From: Phycisphaerae bacterium
GTDB lineage: Bacteria > Planctomycetota > Phycisphaerae > Sedimentisphaerales > Anaerobacaceae
Length of the DNA stretch: 64,000 nucleotides
Assembly (NCBI GenBank): GCA_021736645.1
Contig: JAIPFM010000098.1
Coordinates: 1-64,000 of the forward strand
Direction: 5' to 3'
Part shown: positions 54,860-63,185 of the stretch, piece by piece
Numbering within the stretch: the stretch's first letter is position 1
Layout: each line of letters begins with the position of its first letter
The notes under the pieces: generated by a model
Seen by the model: only the letters and a program-made list of their open reading frames with translations
Databases searched by the model: none
Told to the model about the DNA's origin: nothing
Made by a program: the position numbers and the translations under genes

Positions 54860-55312
54860 CTACCTGTTTAGATTGGCTTCGATGACTCCCAACCATTCCA
54901 CGAGATACTGGCGGTCTTTCTTCTTAACACCTTTGTAGACCCTTTCACTCAGGCGGCATGAGATCTCTTCGAAATCCGTACGCAGTTTTTGTCCGTCAGG
55001 AGTCAGCTCAATCAGAGTGATACGATTGTCCGTGTCACAGGCCAGTCTTCGCAGATAACCATGGCGTTCCAGCGTATTGATCATCACTGTCACCGTGGAT
55101 TTGACGCGTCTGACATTTTCAACCACCGCCTTGATCGGGACTGGCTCTTTCTGCTGGAACAGAAAAGCAAACACTGGACCATGTGCAGGGACAATGCCCA
55201 GGATAGCGCGTTCCCGCAATTCTGCCTCGATCAGAGCATTGGCTGATTCCCTGATTCGGGCAATCTGAGCAATGATTCCTTCTGTATTCACGGTATGACC
55301 CTTGTTCATCAT
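54860..55312 (-). CDS. MarR-family transcriptional regulator
   Basis: About 150 residues from ATG 55312 (an ATG at 55309 is also possible). The winged helix is visible: 'GPVFAFLFQQKEPVPIKAVV', the recognition-helix region 'VKSTVTVMINTLERHGYLRR' and the wing 'CDTDNRITLIELTPDGQKL'. Terminal helices make the dimer interface. MarR proteins are dimeric repressors or activators that respond to small ligands, often aromatic. The gene is divergent from the GH42-like/DUF4832 gene, and two palindromes lie in the shared promoter region, so it probably controls that gene and possibly itself. Confidence 0.87.
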   Translation of the reverse strand: MMNKGHTVNTEGIIAQIARIRESANALIEAELRERAILGIVPAHGPVFAFLFQQKEPVPIKAVVENVRRVKSTVTVMINTLERHGYLRRLACDTDNRITLIELTPDGQKLRTDFEEISCRLSERVYKGVKKKDRQYLVEWLGVIEANLNR

Positions 55313-55339
55313 TCCAGCAAGTTTATGTCCAGGGATTTT

Positions 55340-55368
55340 ATAATGGTTCGACGGCGAACAAAAGTCAA
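55340..55368 (-). promoter_or_regulatory. Candidate sigma-70 promoter for the MarR gene
   Basis: On the minus strand TTGACT (55368-55363) and CATTAT (55345-55340) are separated by exactly 17 bases, about 30 bases upstream of the start codon. The -35 is close to consensus and the -10 matches at four of six positions. Confidence 0.45.
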
Positions 55369-55390
55369 GTAAAAAAAAGCGACTTGAACG

Positions 55391-55426
55391 CACTGAATCA
55401 GTGTGGTATTTTGTATACAGTATACA
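55391..55426. promoter_or_regulatory. Two operator-like palindromes between the MarR and DUF4832 genes
   Basis: CACTGAATCAGTG (55391-55403) is a perfect 13-bp inverted repeat around a central A. TGTATACAGTATACA (55412-55426) is a perfect 15-bp inverted repeat around one base. They are eight bases apart, sit upstream of the MarR -35 box, and cover the likely promoter of the plus-strand gene (TTGAAC at 55384-55389, TATTTT at 55407-55412, 17-base spacer). Palindromes of this size are typical targets of dimeric MarR regulators. Confidence 0.5.
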
Positions 55427-55467
55427 CGCTTGAATGGTCGCGGAAAGTATTAGTGAAGGACGGTGTC

Positions 55468-56991
55468 GTGCATAAGTGCTTTCAATTCAGGAATAGTTCA
55501 TTCGAATATAGACCTTTTGTCCTGGCCGTTTTGTGGTTCATCTCCGTGGCTGGCCCTTGCCTGGGGCGGGAAGTGGACATGAAGGCCCAGTGGAACGATC
55601 GCATTGCGCTCGAAAATCCGCACAAGGGTTGGTATCACCACTTTCCCGACAACAGTATCGACAAGTACATCATCGCCCAGGATTCGGATCTGACCGAATT
55701 CCCGGGGTTGGATCATGTGTATGTGCGTCTGGCCTGGGCCTACCTCGAGCCCCGGGAAGGGCAATTCAACTGGGACATCATCGATCAGATCATTGAGAAG
55801 TGGGTCGGTCACGGACTCGGGATTGCATTTCGACTCAGTTGCAAGGAGACAAGTGTCAACCGGATTGAGCAGCAGTTTGCCACGCCCGGGTGGGTGATGG
55901 AGGCGGGGGCGAAGGGCGGTTACTATCGAGGCGGCAAGCAGGTCGGGCCCGAGGGTCCATGGGAACCTGTATTCGACGATCCGATTTTCCTGGAAAAACT
56001 CGAGGATTTTTTAAAGGCCTTTGCTCAGCGTTATGACGGGCAGCCCTGGCTGCGATACGTGGACATCGGCAGTATCGGCGATTGGGGTGAGGGACATACG
56101 CACTCCGGCAGCCAACGGGCGTACAACTACGAACAGCGCAAAGTCCATGTGGATCTGCACCTGAGGTGCTTCACCCAGTCGCAACTGGTCATTTCTGACG
56201 ATTTTGTTTACAGTATTGCAGACAAGGACGAACGTTTCAAGATGCATCAGTATGTCGTGGAAAACGGACTTACCTATCGCGACGACAGCCCCCTGGTAGA
56301 CTACTACGTAGGCGCCTATCCTGAAACCTATTCGCTGCGCAGCCCGGAGTATTTCGACGCCGTGTACAAAGCCAAACCCACTGTCTTTGAACTGCAGCAT
56401 TATGGCTCGGTAAAAAAGGATGGGAACTGGACGAATGAACCCGGCTCATCCATCGTACAGAACGCGCCCGGAAAAACCGGACCTGATTTCTTCCGGGGCG
56501 CTATGGAAATGCTTCATGCCACCTACATTGGTTATCATGGCTATGCGCATGAATGGCTTGCTGACAATCCCGAACTGACCGTTGAACTCTTGAATCGCTG
56601 CGGCTACTGGTATTTTCCACACACCGTACGTTTGCCGGATGTGATCAAAGTCGGGGACAGGCCGATCGTCACGATCACCTGGGAGAATCGCGGTGTTGCC
56701 CCGGCCTATCATCCGTACGATATTGTGCTGCGCCTGAGCGGTCCTGACACAATTACCGTGAATCTCCCTGCGGGCAACCAGACGTGGCTGCCGTCGGCCG
56801 GAAAGAACAACACCTATCGAGAGAGGTACCCCATGGTCCTTCCGGAGCGACTCAAACCGGGGCAGTACACATTGTCTCTGAAGCTCTTCTCGAGCCAGGT
56901 ATCACGCACGGTGTTTCTTCCCCTGAATCCGGAGATGAAGGACAGCGAGAACTTTTACAGGGTCTGCACAGTGAGCATTTCGGAGCGTTAG
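55468..56991 (+). CDS. Secreted GH42-like barrel protein with DUF4832 domain
   Basis: GTG 55468 is favoured by AAGGA seven bases upstream; the product is 507 residues with a signal segment ('PFVLAVLWFISVAGPCLG'). Residues about 30-330 look like a beta-galactosidase-type TIM barrel: 'NPHKGWYHHFPDNSID', 'VYVRLAWAYLEPREGQFNWD' and 'RYVDIGSIGDWGEGHTHSG', where the Glu could be an acid/base residue. The DUF4832 region includes 'EMLHATYIGYHGYAHEWLAD' and a C-terminal sandwich ('IVTITWENRGVAPAYHPYDI'). Family members are predicted glycoside hydrolases without settled specificity. It is divergent from the MarR gene and probably regulated by it. Confidence 0.8.
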   Translation: MHKCFQFRNSSFEYRPFVLAVLWFISVAGPCLGREVDMKAQWNDRIALENPHKGWYHHFPDNSIDKYIIAQDSDLTEFPGLDHVYVRLAWAYLEPREGQFNWDIIDQIIEKWVGHGLGIAFRLSCKETSVNRIEQQFATPGWVMEAGAKGGYYRGGKQVGPEGPWEPVFDDPIFLEKLEDFLKAFAQRYDGQPWLRYVDIGSIGDWGEGHTHSGSQRAYNYEQRKVHVDLHLRCFTQSQLVISDDFVYSIADKDERFKMHQYVVENGLTYRDDSPLVDYYVGAYPETYSLRSPEYFDAVYKAKPTVFELQHYGSVKKDGNWTNEPGSSIVQNAPGKTGPDFFRGAMEMLHATYIGYHGYAHEWLADNPELTVELLNRCGYWYFPHTVRLPDVIKVGDRPIVTITWENRGVAPAYHPYDIVLRLSGPDTITVNLPAGNQTWLPSAGKNNTYRERYPMVLPERLKPGQYTLSLKLFSSQVSRTVFLPLNPEMKDSENFYRVCTVSISER

Positions 56992-57202
56992 CACGAGTCA
57001 CAACAACGTTCTCGGCAGGACTTGGCAAAGACCGAATTTTTAGTGATGAGGCAATATGAGTCAGGACAGAAACCATTCAGGCGGACGATTAAAAACGTTC
57101 GCGAGTTCCTCTTTTGTGAGGCGGAATGGGGCGTTCAGGCGATGGCTTGACTAACAGGTGGTGAAGAAGAGTAGTATAATGTTTGTATGAAGGAGGTATG
57201 TT

Positions 57203-59473
57203 ATGTACTGCAAGCCCATTGTGAGTTTTGTCGTGGTGATCCTTGTGTGCCTGGTTTCGAGCCCGGCCCAGGCACAGGAGGGAGTCAATCTACTGCCAAA
57301 CGGCGGCTTGGAGGCAGGAGATACCACGGGTTGGGGAATTCCCGGCAATGTAGAAAAGGCTGAAGTGGTGACTCAACTGGTGGGGGCAGCCGTTCCTCAA
57401 GGACCTGTGGAGGGCGACTATTGTCTATATGTAGAAAACTCGGACACCTCCGGTGAGTCCCAAGTCTGGGATGTTCAGCTTAAAGCGCTCAACCTGAATC
57501 AAATAACCCTGAAGGCGGGAAAGATCTATACCATCTCGGCGTTTCTCAAGTCCAAAAGCGGTCCACTCGCGGTGCGCATGCTGCTCGAGCACAATGCAGG
57601 CGGTGCGTGGCCCATCCTGGCCGGAGGGAACAATATCGATGTGACCGAGGAATGGACCGAGTTCTACAGGACGACCGGGACGCCCCTGCAAACGGATTTG
57701 ACGGCCCTGCAGTATTCCTTCCACTTTGGCAACCGCCAGGGCGCCTTTTGGATTGACGACGTACGTCTGTATGAAGGTGAATACATAGAAACCATTTACA
57801 ATCCCACCGGGCAGGCCACTAAGCCCCGACCCGCCAATGCGTCTGTGGACGTCCCTCGCGATACGATCTTGAGTTGGGAGCCCGGCCAACCTGCGGTCAG
57901 CTATACGGTTTACTTTGGTGAAAAGTTTGACGATGTCAATGATAGAAACCCCGGTACATTGGCGGCAGAGGGATTGGATGTGAATGAATTGGCCTTGGAA
58001 ACACGTCCTGAATTTGGTGTGACCTATTTCTGGGCTGTGGATGAGGTCAACGGTCCCCCTGACCATACTGTGATCAAGGGCGATGTGTGGCGTTTCACGG
58101 CTGAACCCTATGCCGTCCTGGTTCCCGGGTCTGCCATGGATGTCACTGCATCGAGTGCGTCCGCTGCATTTTCTGCACCTGAAAAGACGATTGACGGTTC
58201 CGGCCTTGAAGGTGACACGCATTCAACCCGGCAGGAAGACATGTGGCTCAGTGCTGCCGGGGACCTGACACCCTGGCTGATGGTTGAGTTTGATCAGACA
58301 CAGAAACTGGATCGGATGCTGATCTGGAACTCCAACAGTCTTTCCGAGGCCTTCATTGGCTGGGGCCTCAAAGACGTGAATATCGAGTACTCCATGGACG
58401 CTGTGGATTGGACCGGGCCTGCGGAATCCATCCAGATCAACCGAGCCCCAGGCCTTCCCACCTATGATTCACCTCAGGTGATTGACTTGGGTTTGATTGC
58501 GGCCAAGTATGTCAGACTCAACATTCTGAGCAACTGGGGCGCGCTGCTCAAGCAATATAGTGTGTCTGAAGTTCAGTTCTATGCCCTTCCGGTTCAGGCC
58601 CGCGAACCCAAACCAGCATCCGGTTCCGTGGATGTGCTTCCGAATGCAACGGTCACCTGGCGTGCAGGCCGTGAAGCCGGTCAACACACGATCTATGCAA
58701 GTACGGATGTGAATGCCCTGGCAGAGGGGTCCGCGCCTTCTGTGACCTCCATGGCAAGCCGTGTTGATCTTGGTCTGCTTGATCTGCAGCTGGATGAGAC
58801 CTACTACTGGCGCGTGGATGAGGTCAATGAGGCCCAAGTCCCGTCTGTGTGGGCAGGGCCTGTATGGAGTCTGCGTACGCCGGTCGCGTTGATTGTGGAC
58901 GATTTTGAGAGGTATGGGAATACCAGTCCCAATCGTCCATTCCAGACCTGGCTTGACGGATTTGGCTATTCAGCGGACGAGTTCTTCCCAGTGGAGTACA
59001 CAGGCAATGGTACAGGTGCCGGCATTGGCCACGACATCTGGAGTCCGGGCAGTCCTTACTTTGAAGGTCAGATCATGGAAACTGAGACGACCCTGCCCGG
59101 CAGCAGTCAGTCACTGCCATTCTACTACAGCAGCCCTGGCGGTGCCGCTTCCCAGACAGACCGCAAGTGGGCCGTGCCGCAAGACTGGACGCTTGGCGGT
59201 GCTCAGATCCTGGTGCTGCATTTCTTCGGTGACCCGGGCAATACAGGACAGCTTTATCTCAAGGTCAATAGCGGTAGTCAAGTCGTGTATGACGGTTCAA
59301 CGAGTGCGATTTCCACGCCCGAATGGACCCAGTGGAATATTGATCTGGCCTCCCTGGGCGTCAATCTTCAGAGTGTCACACAATTGAGTATTGGCGCTCA
59401 AGGCGGTTCCGGCATGGTATATATTGACGACATTCAATTATACAGGGAGGCCCCTGCTGACCCAGGCGAGTAG
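57203..59473 (+). CDS. Secreted CBM and discoidin-domain protein, paralogue of the one at 2414-4759
   Basis: A 756-residue exported protein; AAGGAGG precedes ATG 57203 and a TATAAT lies at 57175-57180. The signal peptide ends 'SSPAQA'. Residues 28-195 are a CBM4/9-like galactose-binding fold ('NLLPNGGLEAGDTTGWGIPG', 'GAFWIDDVRLYEGE'). A FN3-like module, a discoidin domain ('KDVNIEYSMDAVDW', 'YVRLNILSNWGALLKQYSVS'), a second FN3-like module ('ETYYWRVDEVNEAQVPSVWA') and the 'LIVDDFERYG' C-terminal sandwich follow. From residue 205 onward it aligns closely with the protein at 2414, but the N-terminal module is different. It is a likely glycan-binding exoprotein with no catalytic domain. Confidence 0.83.
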   Translation: MYCKPIVSFVVVILVCLVSSPAQAQEGVNLLPNGGLEAGDTTGWGIPGNVEKAEVVTQLVGAAVPQGPVEGDYCLYVENSDTSGESQVWDVQLKALNLNQITLKAGKIYTISAFLKSKSGPLAVRMLLEHNAGGAWPILAGGNNIDVTEEWTEFYRTTGTPLQTDLTALQYSFHFGNRQGAFWIDDVRLYEGEYIETIYNPTGQATKPRPANASVDVPRDTILSWEPGQPAVSYTVYFGEKFDDVNDRNPGTLAAEGLDVNELALETRPEFGVTYFWAVDEVNGPPDHTVIKGDVWRFTAEPYAVLVPGSAMDVTASSASAAFSAPEKTIDGSGLEGDTHSTRQEDMWLSAAGDLTPWLMVEFDQTQKLDRMLIWNSNSLSEAFIGWGLKDVNIEYSMDAVDWTGPAESIQINRAPGLPTYDSPQVIDLGLIAAKYVRLNILSNWGALLKQYSVSEVQFYALPVQAREPKPASGSVDVLPNATVTWRAGREAGQHTIYASTDVNALAEGSAPSVTSMASRVDLGLLDLQLDETYYWRVDEVNEAQVPSVWAGPVWSLRTPVALIVDDFERYGNTSPNRPFQTWLDGFGYSADEFFPVEYTGNGTGAGIGHDIWSPGSPYFEGQIMETETTLPGSSQSLPFYYSSPGGAASQTDRKWAVPQDWTLGGAQILVLHFFGDPGNTGQLYLKVNSGSQVVYDGSTSAISTPEWTQWNIDLASLGVNLQSVTQLSIGAQGGSGMVYIDDIQLYREAPADPGE

Positions 59474-59904
59474 TCGCGGATTGAGGCCGAGTCTGCCGTG
59501 AAGTGGAAAAGGCCTGCTGTGTTGGTTTTCTATGAAGACTCAATGCGCCCAACCCTGTTCAGGATTCCGGTGATCTGCCAGCCCGCGATTCTCACAAAAG
59601 CACGCCATCATATTCGAGGGTTTGACATCATGTGAAGACATCGAAAAGGTCTTTCATTCTGTTATTGGCAATACCGTGATACACCGCGACTATTCCATTT
59701 CCGGTGCATGTATTTGACTGGCCGTCTATGACAATCGTCAGGAGGTCACGTCACCGGGCGGTCTGGCTCTCCACATTGCCGCCTGAAGCAATGGGTATTC
59801 CAGGAAAACGATTGACTTTTCGGCTTTGTGTATCTACTTTGGCGGAGCGAATTATTTTTTTACAGAGTTCCACATCAGGCGTCCTTTTGAATTGGGGAGC
59901 GCAG
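59474..59904. other. Non-coding stretch upstream of the decayed sigma-factor gene
   Basis: About 430 bases with only short, start-less open pieces. None resembles a known protein. GGGGAGC at the right edge serves the ATG at 59905. No hairpin element like A, B or C was found here. Confidence 0.35.
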
Positions 59905-60183
59905 ATGAGGAAGAAGGACGGCATGAGTGAAGTCACACAAATTCTGATGGCCATAGAGCAGGGCGACGCGCGTGCCGATGACCTCATCGCCCTGGACGAG
60001 ACGCTCAGCCTCCTGGAGGAGACCGACAAGACAAAAGCCGAACTGGTGAAGCTCCGTTTCTTTGCAGGGCTTACCCTGGTTCAGGCTGCCGAACTCATGG
60101 ATATGTCTCTTGCCACTGCCAAGCGTCACCGGACCTATGCCAAGGCCTGGCTCTACGGGATGATTCACCCTGAAGACGCCTGA
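59905..60183 (+). pseudogene. ECF-type sigma factor with the core-binding region deleted
   Basis: From ATG 59905 (GGGGAGC upstream) the 92-residue product starts 'MSEVTQILMAIEQGDARADD' from its second Met, as planctomycete ECF sigma factors do, then jumps to 'LIALDETLSLLEETDKTKAE', 'LVKLRFFAGLTLVQAAELMD' and 'SLATAKRHRTYAKAWLYGM'. Intact members are about 180-200 residues. The sigma-2 region and linker (roughly 100 residues) are missing, while the N-terminal 15 and the whole sigma-4 helix-turn-helix remain in frame. It can no longer bind the -10 element and is probably a pseudogene; a role as a DNA-binding fragment is conceivable. Such factors usually neighbour Ser/Thr-kinase-TPR genes, whose remnant lies at 63061-63813. 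Confidence 0.65.
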
Positions 60184-60300
60184 AGTCTGGTCACTTTTTG
60201 AAGGACTTCTGAGCCGGAATCAATCCCAATGACGCACGCTATGCGGCATCAAGACAACAGGATATCTGTCAGTTAACCGCTCTATTAAGGAGTTGATACG

Positions 60301-61782
60301 ATGAGAACAGGGTTCGAATCAATCTGTGTGGTATGGTTTATGACGGTGAGCGTGTGGGCAGGCTCTTCCCCTATCCTGACAGCCTCGCAAGTCGAAGCAC
60401 TGACCCTTCCAGATGTTCGCATTGAGACAGCCGTGCACCACGACGGCTCTGAATCGAGTGGGGGCATCAAAGTCTCGCACCTGGACATGAAAGGCGTGAT
60501 TGGCGGCTCGATCCGTTTTGAGCTGCTGCTGCCGGATGACTGGAACGGTCGATTTGCCATGGGCGGCGGAGGGGGGCTGGTCGGTTCCATTCAAAACGCG
60601 GCGCGTGATTCGATCCATAAAGGATTCGCGACCGTGGGTACGGACACCGGGCATCAAGCCGAAGGCACAGATGGCAGTTGGGCACTGGACAACCTCGAGG
60701 CCCTGGTCAATTTCGGTCATGTCGCAGTCCATAGAACGGCCGAGGTCTCCAAGGCGATCATGCGCGCCTACTACGGCAAGGGACCCAGCAAATCCTATTT
60801 CATCGGATGTTCGCGCGGCGGCGGTCAGGCCATGATGGAAGCCCAGCGCTACGCGCAGGACTTTGACGGCATCGTGGCGGGTGCGCCGGCTTTTGACTGG
60901 TCAGGGATTGCAGCACTTTTTGTTCATATCGCACAAACCATGTACCCGGACCCAAACACTCTGACAAAGACGTGTCTCACGCTTGGGGACCTGGACCTGC
61001 TCTATGCGGAGATCATGACGCAGGCCGATGAGCAGGATGGCCTCAAGGACGGCATCATCGACGATCCCACGGCCGTGACATTCGACTTGTCTGGCGTCTC
61101 CGGTCTGACAGACGCGCAGCGGGCTGCGGTTCAGGCCGTGTACGATGGCGTGAGCAACGAGAACGGAATGATCTATCCGGGTTTTCCTATCAGCGCAGAG
61201 GCCGGGCCGGGGGGGTGGTTTGCGTGGCTTGTCGGACCGATCCCGGGCAGGGTCAATTTGAGTTATGCCTTTGGCACGAACATATTCAAGTATTTCGTTT
61301 TCAATGATCCTGATTGGGATTATTCGACGTACGACTTTGCGCACTGGCAGACCGACACCCGTTTGGCCGGCTCTGTGCTGAATGCCACGGATCCAAATCT
61401 TGACGCCTTTGCGTCGCGAGGTGGAAAGCTGATCCTCTGGCATGGCTGGTCAGACCCGGCGCTTCCAGCGTCAGCCACAGTCGCCTATTACGAGGAAGTT
61501 CTGACCCGAGATGCCAAGGCCATGGACTACGCGCGTCTGTTCATGGTGCCAGGCTGCTATCACTGCGGGGACGGTCCCGGCGCTTACCAAGTCGACTGGC
61601 TGAAAGTGGTCGTAGACTGGGTCGAAGAAGGCAATGCCCCTGACCGCATCATCGCGAAGAAACCTGGGCCCGGAGGCGCTCCGACCATGACTCGGCCTCT
61701 GCTGCCGTACCCTCAGCGAGCCAAGTACACAGGCAGCGGCGACAAAAACGACGCGTCCAACTTTGTGGTGCGTGAGAAGTAG
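60301..61782 (+). CDS. Secreted tannase/feruloyl-esterase-family hydrolase
   Basis: A 493-residue exported protein; AAGGAG lies upstream of ATG 60301 and the signal peptide ends near 'SVWAGS'. The family signature is clear: 'DDWNGRFAMGGGGGLVGSI', 'GFATVGTDTGHQAEGTDGSW' and the nucleophile elbow 'YFIGCSRGGGQAMMEAQRYA' (Ser in G-C-S-R-G-G). 'FDGIVAGAPAFDWSG' follows, and the acid and His come late: 'KLILWHGWSDPALPASATVA', 'MVPGCYHCGDGPGAYQ'. The paired cysteines flanking Ser and His also fit the family. It hydrolyses phenolic esters such as ferulate on arabinoxylan or pectin, or gallate esters. The gene fits the plant-polymer theme. Confidence 0.88.
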   Translation: MRTGFESICVVWFMTVSVWAGSSPILTASQVEALTLPDVRIETAVHHDGSESSGGIKVSHLDMKGVIGGSIRFELLLPDDWNGRFAMGGGGGLVGSIQNAARDSIHKGFATVGTDTGHQAEGTDGSWALDNLEALVNFGHVAVHRTAEVSKAIMRAYYGKGPSKSYFIGCSRGGGQAMMEAQRYAQDFDGIVAGAPAFDWSGIAALFVHIAQTMYPDPNTLTKTCLTLGDLDLLYAEIMTQADEQDGLKDGIIDDPTAVTFDLSGVSGLTDAQRAAVQAVYDGVSNENGMIYPGFPISAEAGPGGWFAWLVGPIPGRVNLSYAFGTNIFKYFVFNDPDWDYSTYDFAHWQTDTRLAGSVLNATDPNLDAFASRGGKLILWHGWSDPALPASATVAYYEEVLTRDAKAMDYARLFMVPGCYHCGDGPGAYQVDWLKVVVDWVEEGNAPDRIIAKKPGPGGAPTMTRPLLPYPQRAKYTGSGDKNDASNFVVREK

Positions 61783-61803
61783 TCTGAAGAACAGGGAGGC
61801 CCT

Positions 61804-62292
61804 ATGAAACGCGATGTGATCACATTGACCGAACCAGGTCCTGCAAAGCCAAAATTCCCAGGACTCACCTCCATTTGGAAAGCACTTCGGATCTTCCAGA
61901 TTGTCGCGGTGTCCCTCCTGTTAGGCAGCGTCGGGGCCCTGCAGGCCAAGGAGCCCCTCGTCAACGAAGACGTCCTTACCCTCAGGCAGACCTGGTCTCA
62001 AGAACCCAACGGGTTTGTGCGCACCGCCGACGTCCTCGTGCCCTCGGGCGAAGGCCCGTTCCCTGTCGTGATCATCCTCCACGGCATGGGTGGGGATTCC
62101 GGTTTCGCCAAATTCATCTGCGATACGACCCCTCGGTTCAACCATGTCATCTGCGTTGCGCCCAACGGCTACCTCAAAGGCCAGGTCGTCCATTACAAAC
62201 TCATCGGCGGCGATCACGGCCTTGGCGTGGACGGGAACAAAAACTTCAGTCTCCAGGCCATGAAAATCATTGCCGACTTCCTGCTCGAGTAA
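61804..62292 (+). pseudogene. Alpha/beta hydrolase gene with internal in-frame deletion
   Basis: 162 codons from ATG 61804 (AGGGAGG upstream). The N-terminal part has a signal-anchor ('ALRIFQIVAVSLLLGSVGAL'), the first strands and the oxyanion loop 'VVIILHGMGGDSGF', then 'VICVAPNGYLKG'. The sequence then jumps to the very end of such an enzyme: 'VVHYKLIGGDHGLGVDGNKN' with the catalytic His, and 'QAMKIIADFLLE'. Family members (esterases of the PHB-depolymerase/feruloyl-esterase type) have about 130 more residues between these parts, including GxSxG and the Asp. The nucleophile is therefore absent and the gene must be inactive as an esterase. Confidence 0.7.
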
Positions 62293-62571
62293 GCCGTCTT
62301 GCGCGTCCCGGGGTGATATGGCGTGCCATTCGGGGCAGTCACGATTGATCTGCCCCAGTTCCAACCCTTGAACATACCCTGGCCACATCCCAAACGTCTC
62401 CAAACTCATCATAAATACCGGTCTTCTCAATGGCTTTTCGCCCCAACCGCCCACCGTGAGGTATCTGGACTTTTTTTACAAAATCATGAGCCAAACTTGT
62501 TCCGGATGTCGCACTGTAGGCGGAGTAAGAAACAGAAACATTCATCATTTCAATTTAGAAAGAGATCTGTC

Positions 62572-62880
62572 ATGTGGAACCACTTGAAGCACGTAGCCTG
62601 TTTGTTTGCAGTATTGAGCCTGGTTGGCACGCAGTGCGTCTTCGGCGCCGTGGGTGACGGAGATCCGAACTGGCATCGCATTGGTCTCGTCTGGGATCGC
62701 GCCTACAGGAGTCTCTATGTGGATGAGGAGCTTGTGGCAACGGATGTGGAATTGCAGGCTAACTTCTCCGATAACCAGGGGAAGCTGTACATCGGTGCCA
62801 CAGACAGTTTTGATGCCGGCTCCTTCTGGTCCGGGATGATTGATGATGTACGGATTTATGATCGCGTGGTGAAACCATAA
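62572..62880 (+). pseudogene. Signal peptide fused to the C-terminal half of a LamG domain
   Basis: 102 codons from ATG 62572 (weak AGAGAT upstream). Residues 1-25 are a complete signal peptide ('LFAVLSLVGTQCVFG'). Directly after comes the last part of a LamG domain: 'WHRIGLVWDRAYRSLYVDEE', 'GKLYIGATDSFDAGSFWSGM', 'IDDVRIYDRVV'. A full LamG needs about 80 more residues before this point, and most LamG proteins here are over 800 residues. The gene looks like one whose middle was deleted in frame. A short exported half-domain is unlikely to fold. Confidence 0.65.
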
Positions 62881-63026
62881 CTGTGGCTTTATCGTGCTCA
62901 ATGTAGCGGTGCTCGTGCTTGTAATCGAAAACACGCAAAAACGAGGACGAGTGCCGCTCGCCTTGATCTGTGCAACGGGTCAGGTTTTCTGCAAATCCTG
63001 CCTTGCCATTGGAATTACCAGGCGTG

Positions 63027-63185
63027 TGTCGGAGAATCCCGTCGTCGGCCCGCCTGCCCCTTGGGGGAGAGCGAGCGTTTTTGTGCCTGGCAAGGACGGC
63101 GAAGCAGGCCCCCTGGGGATCGATACAGCCGAACGCAGTCCAGTCGCAAAACAAGCCGCTCGAAGCCAGATCGGATTCTTCGACA
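63027..63185 (+). repeat. Repeat element C: terminal-inverted-repeat element upstream of the TPR remnant
   Basis: The arms are tgtcggagaatcc (63027-63039) and ggattcttcgaca (63173-63185), pairing over 13 positions with one G-T pair. The core is almost identical to element A over about 100 bp, including ctggcaaggacggcgaagc and ccccctggggatcgat. Element C has an additional stretch of about 15 bp near its left side. The arms differ from those of A but remain complementary. It abuts the first recognisable TPR codons at about 63205. Confidence 0.75.

Noticed and set aside
57147-57180. TTGACT...TATAAT as the promoter of the discoidin gene at 57203
   Set aside because: The -10 is perfect, but the spacer is 22 bases and the transcript would start almost at the ribosome-binding site. 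Not supported enough to list.
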